NCBI RefSeq assembly: GCF_028453695.1
Contig: NC_135778.1
Span: forward strand, 40,815,985 to 40,879,984
Source of the DNA: Augochlora pura
Lineage: Eukaryota; Arthropoda; Insecta; Hymenoptera; Halictidae
Direction of reading: 5' to 3'
DNA length: 64,000 nucleotides
Notes under the pieces: generated by a model
Database searches by the model: none
What the model was told of the DNA's origin: nothing
Seen by the model: only the letters and a program-made list of their open reading frames with translations
Program-made: the position numbers and the translations under genes
In this document: positions 1 to 14,800 of the stretch, piece by piece
How positions within the stretch are numbered: the stretch's first letter is position 1
Layout of the letters: the number at the start of each line of letters is the position of its first letter

Positions 1-134
1 CGAACTTCGAAAACAAGCGGTAACGAGAACCAAGAAACGACGCCGCTTTATACCAATTCGGCGCGCTACGAAATACGAAACTAATTAGAGCACGCACCCT
101 TGGAAACGACGCGAGGGGCCAAGGGTGAACAGAG

Positions 135-170
135 ATATATATATATATATATAAAGAGAGAGAGAGAGAG
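135..170. repeat. (AT)n-(AG)n compound microsatellite
   Basis: An alternating AT run (135-153) passes directly into an AG run (155-170). Confidence 0.9.
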
Positions 171-1328
171 AATAGAGAAGCAAGTCCGAAGCAGCGAACA
201 CGGTGCAAAGTGCGCGCCGGATAGAACACGTATGCATATTTCTTCGTTGCTATGCAAGTAACTGCCGCGTTAGTGGACCGAACGAAGCAGCTGGCTCTCT
301 CGGGTAGTTATAGACCGCGCTGTACTCCAAGTGGCTCGAATCCCTGTGCAAAGTTATATTAATCGTTTTACACTTCGATGTCTCGGTAGTTCACTCGATA
401 TACGATTAATTCCTGGGAATTGCTGTTACCAAGATTCCCGAGTTGTTTGAACGCGCCGCGGAGGAAGAAAGCCGAGACGGAGAGTCGCTGAATAACCCAG
501 AGCTTGTTTACTTTTAATAGAAACGCCGCCTTCTTCTTCAAATGTAAGTAGAAGCTGAAGAATGTCTGTTCGAAATTAAATGACGCAAGACATTTACGAT
601 TTGAACAACGGAAGTTTCTCTCGACGAAAATGATAAGATAATACGGTTGAAGATATTAACTGAGAGAAATATAAGAATATTTTTAATCGGTTCTTTATTC
701 GCGTTAACTCCTAGCACTTTTTTCCCTTGATATCTTTCTTAATAGACTTTAAGAAAATTTCTAAACTTAACTGAATGTCCATAAGAGAGAAATTCAATTT
801 GATTTCGATTTCGAAGAAATGAACAATTTATTAATTTAATAGCGCTTGCGTGGAATCTTTGTCGCGAGCCTGACACGTTATCATAGTGCGAAAGGGTTAA
901 TGCGACAGAGAATTGTATTCGGTATTTTCGGAAAGACCGCGCGTAATCCGTGCACAGTGAACCGAAAGCGAGCAGAGAACGTGCAGAGTGGAAGGAATAA
1001 TCACGATACAAGCGGGCGATGTAAGCGCAGCGGCCGCTTCAGTGCAACGACTAGGTTTTTACGACACGGACTGCTCGAAAGCACTTCCATACACGAGAGA
1101 AGCAGACGTCAAAAGTACACCGGAGCACTTCCCTCTACCCCTTTGAAACGCGAACGCGCGTTCGTTCTCCTCTATTCCACGCGCCCTTTCGCTTTCGTCG
1201 GCTCGCGACGACGCTCCATTCTTCGCCGGGCGACGGACAAAGGTATTGAAAACCGGCCGCGCAACGCTCGGCTGCCATAATCCCCGTGCCGAAGAGTTTT
1301 TCGCGGAAATTTTGAATCCGATAGAGCT

Positions 1329-1331
1329 CTC

Positions 1332-1371
<40 letters not shown>
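1329..1371. repeat. (CT)n microsatellite
   Basis: Almost pure CT dinucleotide tract, interrupted by an extra C near 1342. It makes the Arg-Glu repeats seen in minus-strand frames here, which are artefacts. Confidence 0.9.
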
Positions 1372-1373
<2 letters not shown>

Positions 1374-4300
1374 CATCCTCTCGCCGAGAGGATCCGCGAC
1401 GAATGATGACCCGGCTGCGGTCCCATTGATCCCTTAAGCTCGTTTGCGCCGCGATCTCCGTTGTGACATCCTTAATTACAGAGGACACCGGATAAAGAGG
1501 CGACCGAGAAATGCCTGGCGATGCTTCCTTACCGTACCCTCTTCCGGCTGTATCCTCCCTCCCCTCCCCGACATTTCTACCTTTCTTCGCCTTTTTCTCG
1601 ACTCGTTTTACTGCGACGAGCCTCGCTAATCGCGTTACCCGTTTAATAAGGATAATAAGATTAATAGCGATGCGTTATCGCGCTATAAGTCTCGCTAAAT
1701 TGGAGAGGATAGGGATCTGCGGCGATGACACTCCGATGGAGAGAAATTACACTTTTACCGAGAAATTGCAGTTTCGGTGGTTTAACCTGTTAACCGGGAT
1801 CACTTCGTTTTAATTAGAATCAATTACTCTGACACTCTTGAGCAGATATCCAGCTTTCTGTCGATCCAGTCGGTAATTGTTTCTCTTCATTGCATCGGAG
1901 GGCTTTAAGAACCGCGTTCGGGTTTGCATCTACTACTGAGAAATATTTAAGGAAGCACATAATTTTATAACGCTCTCTGTTAACACATTCGCGTAAAAAT
2001 CCTTTAAATCTATGAATCACTGTAACTCGTTGTAGCTTTCTTCACCTCGCAGTTGTGAACACGTTAAAATAAATAGATTTGTAAAAGGAAAGAAAATCCA
2101 TGCGTGTTCGCGGAAAATCGCTGCCGCGTGCGGAAGACGTTCCTCGTAAAATATTCAAGCCCGTTTGATTTTCGAGGGCGGTGAATAACGACGCGTGAGG
2201 AGTCGAGAAGCTCTCTAGGGACGGCCCTTATTTTTCGTCGAAATTCTGAGGCTCTCTCGCGCGCGCGCAACTCTGTCTCTCGGCGTCGGAGAAGTAATAA
2301 CAACAGCGGTAACGATTGCAATTGTTTCGTCGTTTGCGGGGCCGGCAAAAATTCCGCGGAACCGCCGAACGGAAGTTTCAATCTGCCCACCCCCCGGAAA
2401 CGATTGTCTTAAACTTTTTTGTAATAAGTTGGACGCGCCCTGCCATGGACTTCCCGGCCAATGTTGTTCGGACCGCGTAAAACGAGTGCGGGGGTCGCGA
2501 GCGAGCAAAAAAGGGCGGACGGTAACGACAGCAGTTTCAAACGAGAATTAATTATATCCGGCAACAACGGGGCTGCCTGGCGAAGTAACTTTCCGTTTTT
2601 CGCGAAATATATGGATACCGCTGACAACTGGATTGCGAGCGGCGGATCTTATCGCGTTGCTTCCGAGGGAGATTTTTGACGAACAAATCTCTGCACCTGA
2701 GTAAATAACATATGAATAGTCCTCGTAAATATCGACTGCTTTCTCTCATTTTTGTGACACATTTCACAAAAATTTGGAAAAATATTTTAATGAAATTTCC
2801 TTGGTATTCCAATCATTTTCATTTAAATAACAATGCATTCGAAAGCTTTGCGTCTTGATGCAACTGTAATTCGTATTATCTTTGCAATCAGTGCGTTATT
2901 CAGGTTGGTAAATACAGCAAAATATTCCAGAAATATGTCGCTTATCCCTCTAACAGTAGATCTTTCGAAAAAAAGTCCATTAAAATTCATAATTGTGTGC
3001 GCGCGCGCGGCACTGTGTTTCTTTCATAAAATTTGTACCTCGTGTAATTTGCGCATTCATATGGTCGGCGGCGTTAAACGAAGTTTTAATCAAACAGAAA
3101 GGGCGCAAACGCGGCACGGCGCGCACAAACAATTCGAATCAGTATTACGATTACTTTTCATTAGCGGAGTTCTCTCGCCCAACACGTCGCGTGGAATACT
3201 TTTGAAAAGGGCGCGTCTTGTATCTTACAGGGAAGTATGCGTTTCAATTACGCCAATTAACGTGGTTCCTAGTCGTAATGGAGTTCTTTCGAACGGAGTA
3301 TAACGACGTCCGAGCGTGGTAATTAATGTAAAGGGTTCGCATATTAAATTTGCTTTGTCTCCCGAAGAAAGTAATTAGGGGGGGGAACTGGTCTTGCGTC
3401 GCGCCGTTGCCGACAGCGGCGAGGAGACGAGGCATGTTTTATAAAAGAAAATCGATCGGCGACAGTCGTTAACCCAGTTTTATCTTTGGACGCGTGTGCC
3501 CGCTTGCCGTCGTTTCTCGTTGTCGCAGGATGCTCGACGCGGCGTACGTGTCGCCGGATAATTAACATTGCCGGTTGGCAAACCGTTTTCAAGCAATCCG
3601 AAGTTAACAGACAACTCGGAGAACTGTCAGAAGTTTCGTAATTAGCTGAAGCTGCTGTTTCATCGCGTTTATCGGAATCTGGACAATTTTGCAATTATCG
3701 GCTCGATGGGACTGGCCGGGAGAACATGGCCGCGCTCCTCCGTCTTATTGTCACGAAAACCAAAGTTTACAGTATATTAAACATTCGAGGAGTTTCGAAC
3801 TTTGTAATTCGAAGAAAATTGCATCGGTATTTAGCAATCGACGTCTTGTTTCGACTACGAGAGCGAAATAAAAATTCATTTCGATTTTTAATCGCGTTAA
3901 TAACAAATAATGTTAAATCCTTGGACCGTCGAGGCCTTTGTTAATCACATTGGATACTTGTCTCAGACAAAGCTGGTCAAAGTATGCATCCTCGTAGTTC
4001 ACCATATCGAAAAACCATAAGAAAGTCGACTTAGCAAAATCTACGGGTACCGCGTCGAAACGATTCTCTAAATTTCCTTTATTACGAGCGAGCTTAGATC
4101 AAGGGAGACCAGCATGGGGAGGAGGAGAAGAAGGTCTTTTGGATGGAGAGCAGGGCGCAGCTCGAGCAAGGGAAGGACAATACGTTCCACGTGTTGTAGC
4201 CATCTGAATTCCCTTCGCCCCCTACTCCGCGCCCGGTGGAATGTAAACCGGCATCCAGGTAACGACCGAGTAACTTGCTCGAACATCTCGTAAGGATCAG

Positions 4301-6692
4301 CCTTAAAGGATTCAAGGTGGGCAAACGTACGAGGCATCCGAGCCCTGTTCCCCGTTCCGATTCATTATTCAGACCTTACTTTCACCCTGCCGCCGTTTGA
4401 AAGACGGCGATCGTCGACGGCGCAGCGCGCCGCCCTGAATTCACGCTCTCGAAACGAACGGGTTGCCGACGGGGGGCTAAAGGGGGGAGGGTAAAGGGAG
4501 CCCACCACCCTCATCCATGCAAACGTCGAAATTATTCCAACTACATCGCGGGAACTCCTGAAGCAGCGATTTTTCCCTTTTCCTCTTTCTCCGCGATTTT
4601 TTTCCGTCGGCGCTTCGCTCGCTCTTTCTTCGTTTACCCGTTCGCATGCCCGACTTTTTCAACTCTTTAACCTGCTAACCGGCCCATTTTTTCCATTTCG
4701 AAACCTTAACGAAACGTACCCACGCCAAATTGACGTAGCGAAATTTTCACATTTTTCTTCGCTGTACGATTCATTTTAACCGGTTAACCGTGTTTCACGA
4801 GTATTCTTGCCGCGCGGAAGGCCAGTATTTCGTGTCGCGACGAGTATGCTTCATGCGTGAAATGCAGTGACCGTTGGCTATTTAAATTGTAATTTTAGTT
4901 GAAAAAAAAACATTTTTATCGAATTTGAAGATGTTTAAAAAAAGAAACCCGAAGAAAGTTCAGATGAGACAAATAACGAAACAATTTTCAGGCTTAGCAG
5001 ATCGTAAAATGACTATGTCATATTTATTTAATATAAATGATATCAGAAACGTTCGAATAATTCTTGCGTCAACCACGTTCATAATTCCATCCAAGCATAC
5101 GATGTTAGCGGAGCACAGCACGGCGAAAGAACAGTAGGTGATATTAGGGGATGAAAAATTGGCGAACGGCTAACGAGTTAACTCGTTCCCTGGATGACAG
5201 GCTGACAGTCGATTGGAAGGAAAAGAAGTGATTTTTCGCAGCTCGTACCGTTGCCTATTCGGTGGCCTCGAAATTTTTATTTCGGCCGGACACTCGGCTG
5301 ATACACGGCCCCACTATGAACGCCATTGATTCCGAGCCGCGACATTTCATGTCGCCCGGTTTCATTAAATCTGCCCGCCGCCAATAACGTCTCGCGCCCA
5401 CCGCCCTAAACTCTTGTTTTATTAACGCTCCATCGATCTGTCAGCGACGTCCAGCAATTCCGGCTGCGACGATCGCAGCGACCGTGCCTCGATGAGTTAC
5501 AGCCGCGCTTTTATGCTCCTATCTTGCTCTCCGGATGAGGATCGACGTCTCGGTTTAACGCGCCGAGTCCGGTTTTACGTTTACGATTTGTTGGATCTTT
5601 TAATTCGACGCCGCGCAGCGATCTTCATTATTATAACGGAGTCAATTATCGATCGTCGGTCGCCTATCAGATTTTTATGGAAGACTGTGTGTGGAAAATA
5701 ACGGTTTACAGGACTTTTCATCGTACTTTCGACCACGCGGAATGGTTTGACGGAATGTACGTGCTCCGAATCGATTGCAATCACCGGAACACATACTCGC
5801 GGAAATTTAATTTGTATAAAAGTCGACAGTATAATTGGATGTAGTAACGATTGCAATTTTATTTCTATATTGTTTGCTCGCTTTGACCACCTATTTTTTC
5901 CGAAATTGTAATCACATCGTGCCCACAGAATTCACTAAATGCAAACAGAGATTCGATAACCTGTTGAACTTCCGATTTTATTTTGTTCAATTATTTTGGT
6001 TATCTCGACGACTGTACCTGTCAAATGCTGGTCTACGGTCTCCATAGAAAAGAGAATTCTTGAAATAATGTATGCACTAGTACTACTTTTTCGAAGGCTA
6101 TTAGTATTGAATTTCTGTGTAAATAAATTTGTATTCGATTGAACATTTATGTGGTACTGCCGAACAAAATTTTAATCGTACATCGCAGCCGAAGAGTCGA
6201 ATTTTGCCATTCGAGTGATCTCGTATTTGTTGTAATATACGCGCGGTACGTATTCGTGAAAATATTGAAATTGAAAAATGAAATTTCGTGGCGCGAAATG
6301 TCGCCTCCCAGACCTTGCTTGCGTGGCTGCTGAGTAATAGCAGCGCTTAAAGGGGGACGCCTTAAACTGGCAGCGCGTTACCATGGTCGAATGGTGGTAA
6401 CAGGCGGTGTTCGCCAAGCCGAATCGAATCTTTGCCCTGAACGATGGCGCGGGCGTAAAATAATGGCGCGCTTCGCGTCGTCCTTAGCGATCCTCGTCGG
6501 CTGGAATTTAATAAGAGCCGCATAAAGTTAGGGCGGATTCCCGTTTATTCGAGACTGCTTCCCTGCGCAACTGTGAGTCCAGAGAATATGTGCTCCCGAA
6601 GGGGTGAGCGTCGGCGCGTGTGCGATCCTTGTGTGTACACAGGAAACTTCGCTCCCTCTCGTCTCCTGCGCGTAAAACGCCCGCCGCACGGA

Positions 6693-6702
6693 GGGGGGGG
6701 GG
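6693..6702. repeat. G10 homopolymer run
   Basis: Ten G in a row, followed after one A by GGGG. Confidence 0.85.
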
Positions 6703-8339
6703 AGGGGCTGAAAGCTTTTGTACTCCCATCTGGGGACATCTACCTCCCCCCCGCGACCGACCTCCCGGCACTTCAGGCTAGCTTGTACTCCGTATTGGTT
6801 GATAGTATACACCGCCGAACCTAAATACGGTCTTTCTTGTCGTCGAAACTGTGCCTCCGTTGTCTCGCGAACATCTGCAGCGCGTTTCTCCATGGCTTCT
6901 GCGAATTGCTGCGATTTCTTCACCAACTCGAACGTCTTAACACTTTTCCCTCCGCACCTCTTATTTATCTGTAAGTATGTATATTGCATTAATTTTTTTA
7001 ATGCTGACTACTCAAAACCTGTAAAATATTAAGAATATTAGAAGAGAAGGAGAATTATGCGAGCTCCAAGCGGTGCGAAACAAGCAAGAAATTGGACCAC
7101 GCATTCGGGGCACGTTTAATAAAATATTTTACGCTACAGGGTATATGGGATTTTCCTTTGTATTTTATAATTAGGGAAAAGATTCTGCTAGGAACGTTTT
7201 TAATTTAAGAATAAAAGCAGAACTTACTAAATATGAATTTTCTCGTCCCGGCGTTCGGTGTTCGATGCAAAACGCGGAGCCTAACACCGCGGGCACGGTC
7301 TCTCAGAAAAAGTTTCGGCACAGCGATCGCGCGTGTTTTCCATAGCGCGCGACGCGTCGCGTCGCGTCGTGTCGACGGAATTTCGCAGCCGTGTACCCGC
7401 GGACGGCCATAAAAATGCTAAACCGACGAATCTCCATACTATTAGCGATGCATTTTCATTCGGCAGCCGGCCGGGCATTGGCGAACATTAATTAAATCAG
7501 CCGAACCGGCGTGTTTCGTTAATTAATGAAGTGTCACGAAAATCGAGCTATAGGCGGATACACATTGACAGCCGTGGCACGTGCAATGTTCGTCCCACCT
7601 GGCGGCCCCCGGCCCGCCGAAATTAAGTTACGCGGAACCTCATCGGTGAAAAGTATTACAGAAATTGAAAATCAGTTTAACGACAAGCATTATCCTTTTA
7701 CGGCGGGGGTTTATTACGCGGGCTCTCTCGTTCCCGGATGGAAACCGGTTCTCTGCGGTGCCTATTGTTTAAATCGCGCCGCGTTTATTATGCTCCGTAT
7801 CTGCCGCGAACGGAATAATTCGTTACCGTCAAACGGTGAATTTCATTCGGGCATTAATGTTGCAATTTAAGTATCGCGCGGCGTAACCGGAAAATTTCGT
7901 TTCTCGCGACGTCATTTTAAAGCGTTTGGTAATAGTACTGTTAATTATTGCGCGGGCACCCGTGTACGCGTAATGCGATCAGCGAAGGAAAATTAAACGC
8001 GGCTATTTAAAGCCGCGCTCCCCCTAATATTCTACTTCTTTCTCCGCGTCTCCTTCTAATCCTATTATCATCCCCATTGTGCTACGCGATTTTTTAGAGT
8101 AGTTCAGCTTTGCCTTGGTATTGCCGGTGACGAGGAAAAGTGGACCAAATTGAAACGAAATGATGGCCGATGAGACGAGTATCGCGTTACCAATTTTCGA
8201 GTAGTGTGGATAAAGAATTCAGGTTTTCGGTTGTTCCGATTAACGTACGTATTTATTTCGAATATCAACTTATAATAAACTAGGACTGATAATAAAAAAC
8301 TATAAGAAATTATATCCCATCGGCAGGTCCTATGTCAAG

Positions 8340-8357
8340 TCTAACTAACTAACTAAC
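8340..8357. repeat. (CTAA)n short tandem repeat
   Basis: Just over four units of CTAA. Confidence 0.8.
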
Positions 8358-10230
8358 CCGTCGCCGAGTGCCACAAAAATAGTCGAATTTGCAAGAACGC
8401 GGGGCAGAATGTTAAAGAAACAGAGCCGGCCATTTTCGACTGCAACAAACGTTCCTGCGGTGGCAACGCTCGATTGCGATTCGCTCGCGCGTCTTGCGAA
8501 TATGCTGTCGCATTTGTAGTTCCGGCGACGTTGACTATCCCATTACGCGAAGCGTGACGTCGTCGTAACGAACGTCACGTCGTAACCCGGTAGACGAGAT
8601 TATTACGGAACGACGCACAATTTCGCTTGGACGCTCTAACGCCACGGAGCGTCGAACTTTTCCATCTCGACCTTTTGCCCTCGCGCCCGTTCGTCGCGCA
8701 AACATACACACACGCGCGTCATTTTCTCCGAGCTGGTACGACGAACGGTAACGAGAACAAGAAATGCGCAAGATGCATGTTATAAAAACGACGATTCCGC
8801 GGTGCCTCGTGCACTAGCAAATTGAGAATTGCGACGCAAACTGTATGAAAACGTGAGCGATGTTAGGAAGCATTCCAGTGTTGCATTGTTTACTAACAGA
8901 GGTCGGCTTTCGAGCGCATCGTAAGATGATTGAGTTGGTTAGAATTATGGTAGCGACATTTTCGAAAATTTGGACCTCTTAATGATAGTTTTATAATTTT
9001 TCTCATATTTTGACAATCGCTTTTATTACAGACAAGTGGAAGTACTTCTACCGTGCCCGATTTTTTCCGCGAGAAAGAAGGAGGTTGTGTTTACAGTTTG
9101 TTCACTCGTACGCACACATCAAGTTTCATAGAATTTCACCGAACCATTTTTTCCGTCACGTTGTAACATACGGACCGCAAAAATTCTGTTTCGACCGAAA
9201 CATCGTTAAGGTTTCTGAAACGTGTACAACAAATACGAGTACATCGCGACAACTCGTTGCTCGTCAATTTTTACGCGACTAGACTCGCCATGGACTATAG
9301 CTATCCGTGCCGCTGTTCTCATCCATTAACAGCAAGAACGAGGTGTAAGAGTAGACCAATCACTCAACACAGTTTTTGTGACGCGCCCGTAGAGGGCTCC
9401 GAACTTCCATTGCCATTTTACGACGCGTTCTGACATATCGACAGAAACTGGTTTAGTAGTCGGGGTTTTGTAGTCACGTGAAAGTGTATGTGCGCGAGTG
9501 TGCGGGCAATGTACGGAGTGAGTGATAAGAGCGAAGTGTAATCTGGTTCGGGAGTGTTTGTTGATTCACGAAGGTAGGAAGTCTCGATGATTTTCGACAG
9601 TATTTTTCGGACTCGTAATTATAGTGCAAGAGGTTAAGAATTCGAACTTTCATCGACCGACTGCAACGTCGCGGCGTCGCAGGAGAACAACCGTCTTGCT
9701 AAATGAGTCTGGCCTGGAGTTCGGAACACAGCCAGCACACGGGCTGAGCCGCTGCGTTACAGAAAGTCCTTAAAGGTAACTCCGTTCCCTGACAAAAGGG
9801 TTAAAACGCTTTGATACACGTCCGCGCATTGTTCGCAGCGCTACAATGTGTACTCGGCGCCGGTGTGCACACGCGAGGCTAAAGGGAGAGATTCAGCATG
9901 TCCGGAAGGCGTGTTCCCTAACTGAAGATAATTGCCGTATGCGTTTGTCGGGTTCATCCGTGCGCTATTTACGGGTGTTGTTCTACGAATTTCGTGTTTC
10001 ATTCTTTTCCCGGGCGCTCGGCCACCGGGGAGCGAGATATCCTGCGCGCAGAAATATCCGTGCACCCGCCACCCTCGCGTCTCACCTCCCCGCGCCCCGT
10101 TGTCCGCGCGCTTTCACCAGGGAACCCGTTTTAATTTGCGAAATGAATTCTTGATGGCGCCGACTCGCAACATCGGCGCTTTCGTAAATCGGACGCCGCT
10201 CGCTCGCCGGAACGATGTTTCAACGGCGCG

Positions 10231-10255
10231 GAGAGAGAGAGAGAGAGAGAGAGAG
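10231..10255. repeat. (GA)n microsatellite
   Basis: Perfect GA tract of about 12.5 units in a very CpG-rich block (about 9,840-10,600). Confidence 0.9.
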
Positions 10256-10282
10256 CGCGCGCGCTCGCGGCCCCGCGCGCTC

Positions 10283-10330
10283 CACGTTTACGCTCCGCGT
10301 TTACGTTCGCGTTTACGTTCACGTTTACGC
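10283..10330 (+). repeat. 12-bp tandem repeat, 4 copies
   Basis: Four 12-bp units at 10283, 10295, 10307 and 10319 share the core CGTTTACG; the bases around the core vary. On the minus strand they give alternating Asn-Val codons, an artefact. Confidence 0.82.
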
Positions 10331-11818
10331 GCGCCGCCCCGTCTCCGACCCCCGTGTTAATCGTTTTTTGACGAATGCGGCCCCGCGTCGCGCAGCCCCG
10401 ACGATTTATTGCCCTTGTTTGTCTTCCTTCCGACAATCGCGGTCCTCGTTATTGACACTCCGCCGAACGAACCCAAAAAAGTCGAACGAGAAACGGCTCG
10501 CCCCGCTTCGGTGCCATCCCGGGAATCGGTCGCTGGCGACGTTACGTTGTTGATTAACGCAAAAAGAGGAAGACCCGTGGTCGCGACGGAACGCGGCGCT
10601 GTCTGTGGCACGTGTACGCCGAATTCATATTTATTTTGAAATTAACCTAGTTCCTGCGGTATCGGAATTCAGTATTGTTCGAGTACGCCAGGAACGTTTT
10701 AACATTCGTTCGAATGAAACTTTGTCAATTCGCTAACAGTCGCCAATAGACAAGCGACGAACATAACCATACCAAGATAACAGAGACTAAAAGGTATAAT
10801 AAAATATTGATATACGTACATTACATATTGAATTATATTTTCATCAACCAATGGCGATAAAACTTTTTAAAAGAGAGCCATTACTGCAGCGAGCGAACAT
10901 ATTTAAATATTTTACGTTTTATCATTTTTAAATTTCTACCCCTATCTCTTTCTATTTACACCTCTTTCCAAGCCTATCTTCTTTTCACTTGCTCATTTTA
11001 GTAATTCTGCAAATGTACGTTCACTTTGTTCCATATTTCCGTATTAATTATTATACAATAAACTCGAAAGCATTATATTATATTACGCTACCGCGTGTGA
11101 TCCGAACATCATTAGCGAACATTTGTCCGAACGCCGCAGTCGGAATTGACAGAGATTTTTACCGAACGAGATTGAAACATCGTCAAAGCATCGCGGGCAT
11201 CAAAATGTACGGTATAAACAGGGAACGCGAGTATTTTTCGAACGGAGTATCGGTTTCGACTGAAACGCGGCGCAACGAATCGCTGGAATTAATGAAAACA
11301 AGGCGCGAACACGAGTGTACAATATCACGCGATAATATTTCTGAGGAAGGTGTTGGTTATTATAATAATTACCGATAGCGGTTGGGAAACCCGACGGCGA
11401 TGCTTCGCAGCTTATCTTCGGCTGCGTTTCTATCAGGGTGGTGTATTGATTTTTCGATCGCGAAATTTAAGGCCCCGGGAGATAGCGGGCGCGAACAAAC
11501 GCGGCCGCGGATTTCCAAGCTACTTAATTAGCCGTATAATTTATTTACTTCCGCGAAACACGGGCCGGCCGCAGGAATAAAGCTCGTTAATTACTTCGAT
11601 AGGCCACAACAGGCTGTTTAGTAAATTCTGGGAACGGTTCCGCGCGTAAAAACAAAGAAAAATCTCCGGCCGGCCGACCGGTCGGTGGTTGCCGCGCGCA
11701 AATTCCTGATATCGAATAGTCGAGCCCCCCGTCCCACCGAACCCAGTGACCAGATTTTCCCGCGAGCCTCGCCGATATTTATGCGTTTATTTACCCGGCC
11801 GATGGGACAAAGAGAACC

Positions 11819-11856
11819 AGAGAGAAAGAGAGAGAGGGAGAGAGAGAGAGGGAGGG
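11819..11856. repeat. Purine (GA)n microsatellite, imperfect
   Basis: GA-rich tract with GGG interruptions. Confidence 0.8.
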
Positions 11857-14800
11857 TGGTCAAAAGCGATGGGCTATTCGCTATCGCGTTGAACCTGCAA
11901 TAACGTCCGGCAAACGAGCATCATCAAACTTTTCTGCCGATGTAATAACGGCCGGCAATCTCTGCCATGGATTTTGCAATAATTTCGCTTCGGGCGGTAT
12001 TGCCGAATGGGTTTCAAAGTAATTCCGTATTTTGTTGGCCGTTCGGGCTAAGCGCACGCAACCAAACGTTAATATCCTTTGTGCAGTTCCTTGCGGGCCG
12101 TGCGTCGGCGCGCGAAACGTTTTGACGAGCGAGCGACAGAAAGCTTTTAACGCGCTGCGTCCTGGCATTGTTAATATCGTTACACAGACCCGCCCGCACC
12201 TTTTTCCCTGGCAGCGATGACATATATTTTGATTAGAAACAAAGTAACTGTCGCATAAATGTGGACAAACGAGCGCTTTCAAGCGATGCTTTTCGTTCTT
12301 ATTCAGCGACCGGTTGAATGTTGTCGGTTCCTTGAAAATCCACCTTGTCCCTTATTAACTCTGCTCTATATGACAACGGAGTCAGGTTCGTGATAAAAGT
12401 TTCATACATGACCCGGTAAATAGAAATGCAATAACAAATGGACAGAATTTGGTTTCGATTTTCAAAAATGGAATAGGATTCGCGCTTAACAGATTATTAT
12501 TAGGAATCACTGTCACGAGTCAGATTCGTCAAAGCAGGACAACAGGTTAAAAAGGAGCGAGGATTAACTGGAAAATTTGCCGGACAGAATTTCATAAAAG
12601 ACACGAGCGTACGAAAATGTCACGAAAATGACAAGAAATAATAAACCTCGTCGCGAGCCAGAAATCATCCAGCGGCGAGTTTTATTCGTTTGCCGGTGGT
12701 TTTGCTATGCGACTGTTAAAACAGTTTAGCCGCGGCTGCTCTGAGTAGGTTAGCGAATCTGAAAGAATGAGTGGATTTTTTAAGGGCGGTCAGGTCGCAG
12801 AGCGGCGAGCGGAGAACAAGGAGAGGAGAGGAGAATGCGAGTTTTTGCAGCGCCGGTTGGGAAAGAGGGCAGCAAGGGGCTGCATCCGAGTGTAAGGGCG
12901 AGTGTAAAACCAACAATTCCTTTATTTAAAATTGTTTCTGTCGCAGCGAGGGGAAACGAATTTGCTAGATGGCTGGAAGAATAGGAGCAAAAAACATTCG
13001 TAACAGCGCGGACCCATTGCACAGGTAACACTCTAACTCTTGACACGAATACTAAACTCTTGTCCTCATACGCCGTTCGCTGGATGGCCGGCGCGATCCA
13101 ACACCTCGATGACAGACGACAGACATTCGCAATTGATCGATAGATTTCTTCGCGCGGGGATCGTTGTTCTAGCAGATCGAAGGCACTATCGACGCGCGTC
13201 ATTTGAAGGATGCGCCGAAATGGACACGGCCCTAGGAAAAACAGCTTCGGCGAAAAATCCGCGCGACCGCGCGCGGCAGATACAACGATCGCAAAGCAGC
13301 GACATGATATTCGCGGAATGTACGGCCGGTGGCGATCGATGCATTGAAATCGTAGATCACATTCGATGCACGACCGAATAAAGTGACATCATTCGCACGG
13401 TTTTTTCGACGCCGTTTCTCTCGATGTTTATTAAAAAGAGAAAAACAGCGGCGGGGAGAAATGCTCGGAAAATACGCGAGCGCGCACGCACACAGTCGCG
13501 CGAGCGAGAAGCATTACACGCTCCCAGGGACGACGACTTTTCCCATTACGTATCCAGCCGCATTTTTCCGACCGCGATAAATCAAGGCGAAGCACAGTTA
13601 AACAAACTGCGGCAATTTTCACGCGGCGGTGGAAAACTCCCGCCTCCCAAAAATTTCGACCGGCGGCGGCTACGCGCGGACAAAAACGAAAGGACCGAAA
13701 AGAGAAACGAGAGGGAGAAAATATAGAAACGAATCACACGTTCGACGGTCGCAAACAAAAATACACACATAAATCCCGAGCTGTCCGACCGCGAGACACA
13801 CTGACCAAAATCTCCCCCGAAGACCGGCGAAAATTTATGCATTTATTTACCCGCGATCGCGCCGCCGCTCGACCGTGAATTTCCATCGTTTTCTTTTCCG
13901 ACCGACTTCCTTTCCTCCCCCGTGCGCCGTTCGCCTTCGCCTTCTCTGTTATCAACGCTGTTTGACGGGCGACGCGAGGATATGTGCGTCGTGGATCAAA
14001 ACGTAAAGAAACATACGCGACGGTGACGGAAATACCCGGGTTCGTAGCGAATCACCCGCGATCGTTTCATCGTCAATGTGACACCATTTGTTCGATTTCA
14101 CCGGCAGTATTAACATTAAAGTATCGCTGGTTGAATGTACCATTTCCAATCTATTACGTTTGGATCATTTAAATTAAAAATATGCCTTTATGAAATGATC
14201 TACTACATCTTCTTTTATTCTGGCATATATTGTGACAAAAATTACTGAAAGTCTAAATATTGCATAGAAAATTGCATCCTTCGACAAGGAGCAATCAGCT
14301 TGATTCCTCTGCATAGCAACGAGACTCGTCGCACCGGCCTCGAAAAAATTATACAGCCAGAGGTCACAGCATCCTCCTCGTGATCGCATCAACAGAAGTC
14401 CATTCAATCTTCCCGCGATCAGGCGAAACGAGCAGCCGACTATATGCGCGACCACGCTCTACCAGTTCTGATCGAATTGCTCAAGATTAGTTTGGTGGGT
14501 AATACATCAGCGACACGGGAGTCAACGCGTCCCAAGCGTTCAATCGGGCCTTACAACCCCGAAAGGATTCAGCCAGACCGCGCTCGCGCGTTCTCCTAAT
14601 GCCTCGCAATGCAATTCGCTAAGAGATGCTTGATCTGTCTCTTCCTATACAAATCGACGCGGTGAAATCGTCGACAATGCTTGCAGCGACACCCGCTCCG
14701 CCGCCATTTACTTTATTTATTTTATTTATTTACTGGCGAGCGTCCATTATCAGATAAAACAAAACGAAATAAAACAAGGGCAATAATAGCGAGCGATGGT

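Larger units (their letters stand above)
1..9429. other. Non-coding stretch, 5' part of window
   Basis: No exon with a recognisable domain and no RNA gene seen on either strand. It alternates CpG-rich patches (about 1,020-1,440; 2,060-2,660; 6,480-6,800) with AT-rich patches. Open frames up to about 150 codons sit in the GC-rich patches, overlap others on the opposite strand and lack splice context. Confidence 0.55.
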
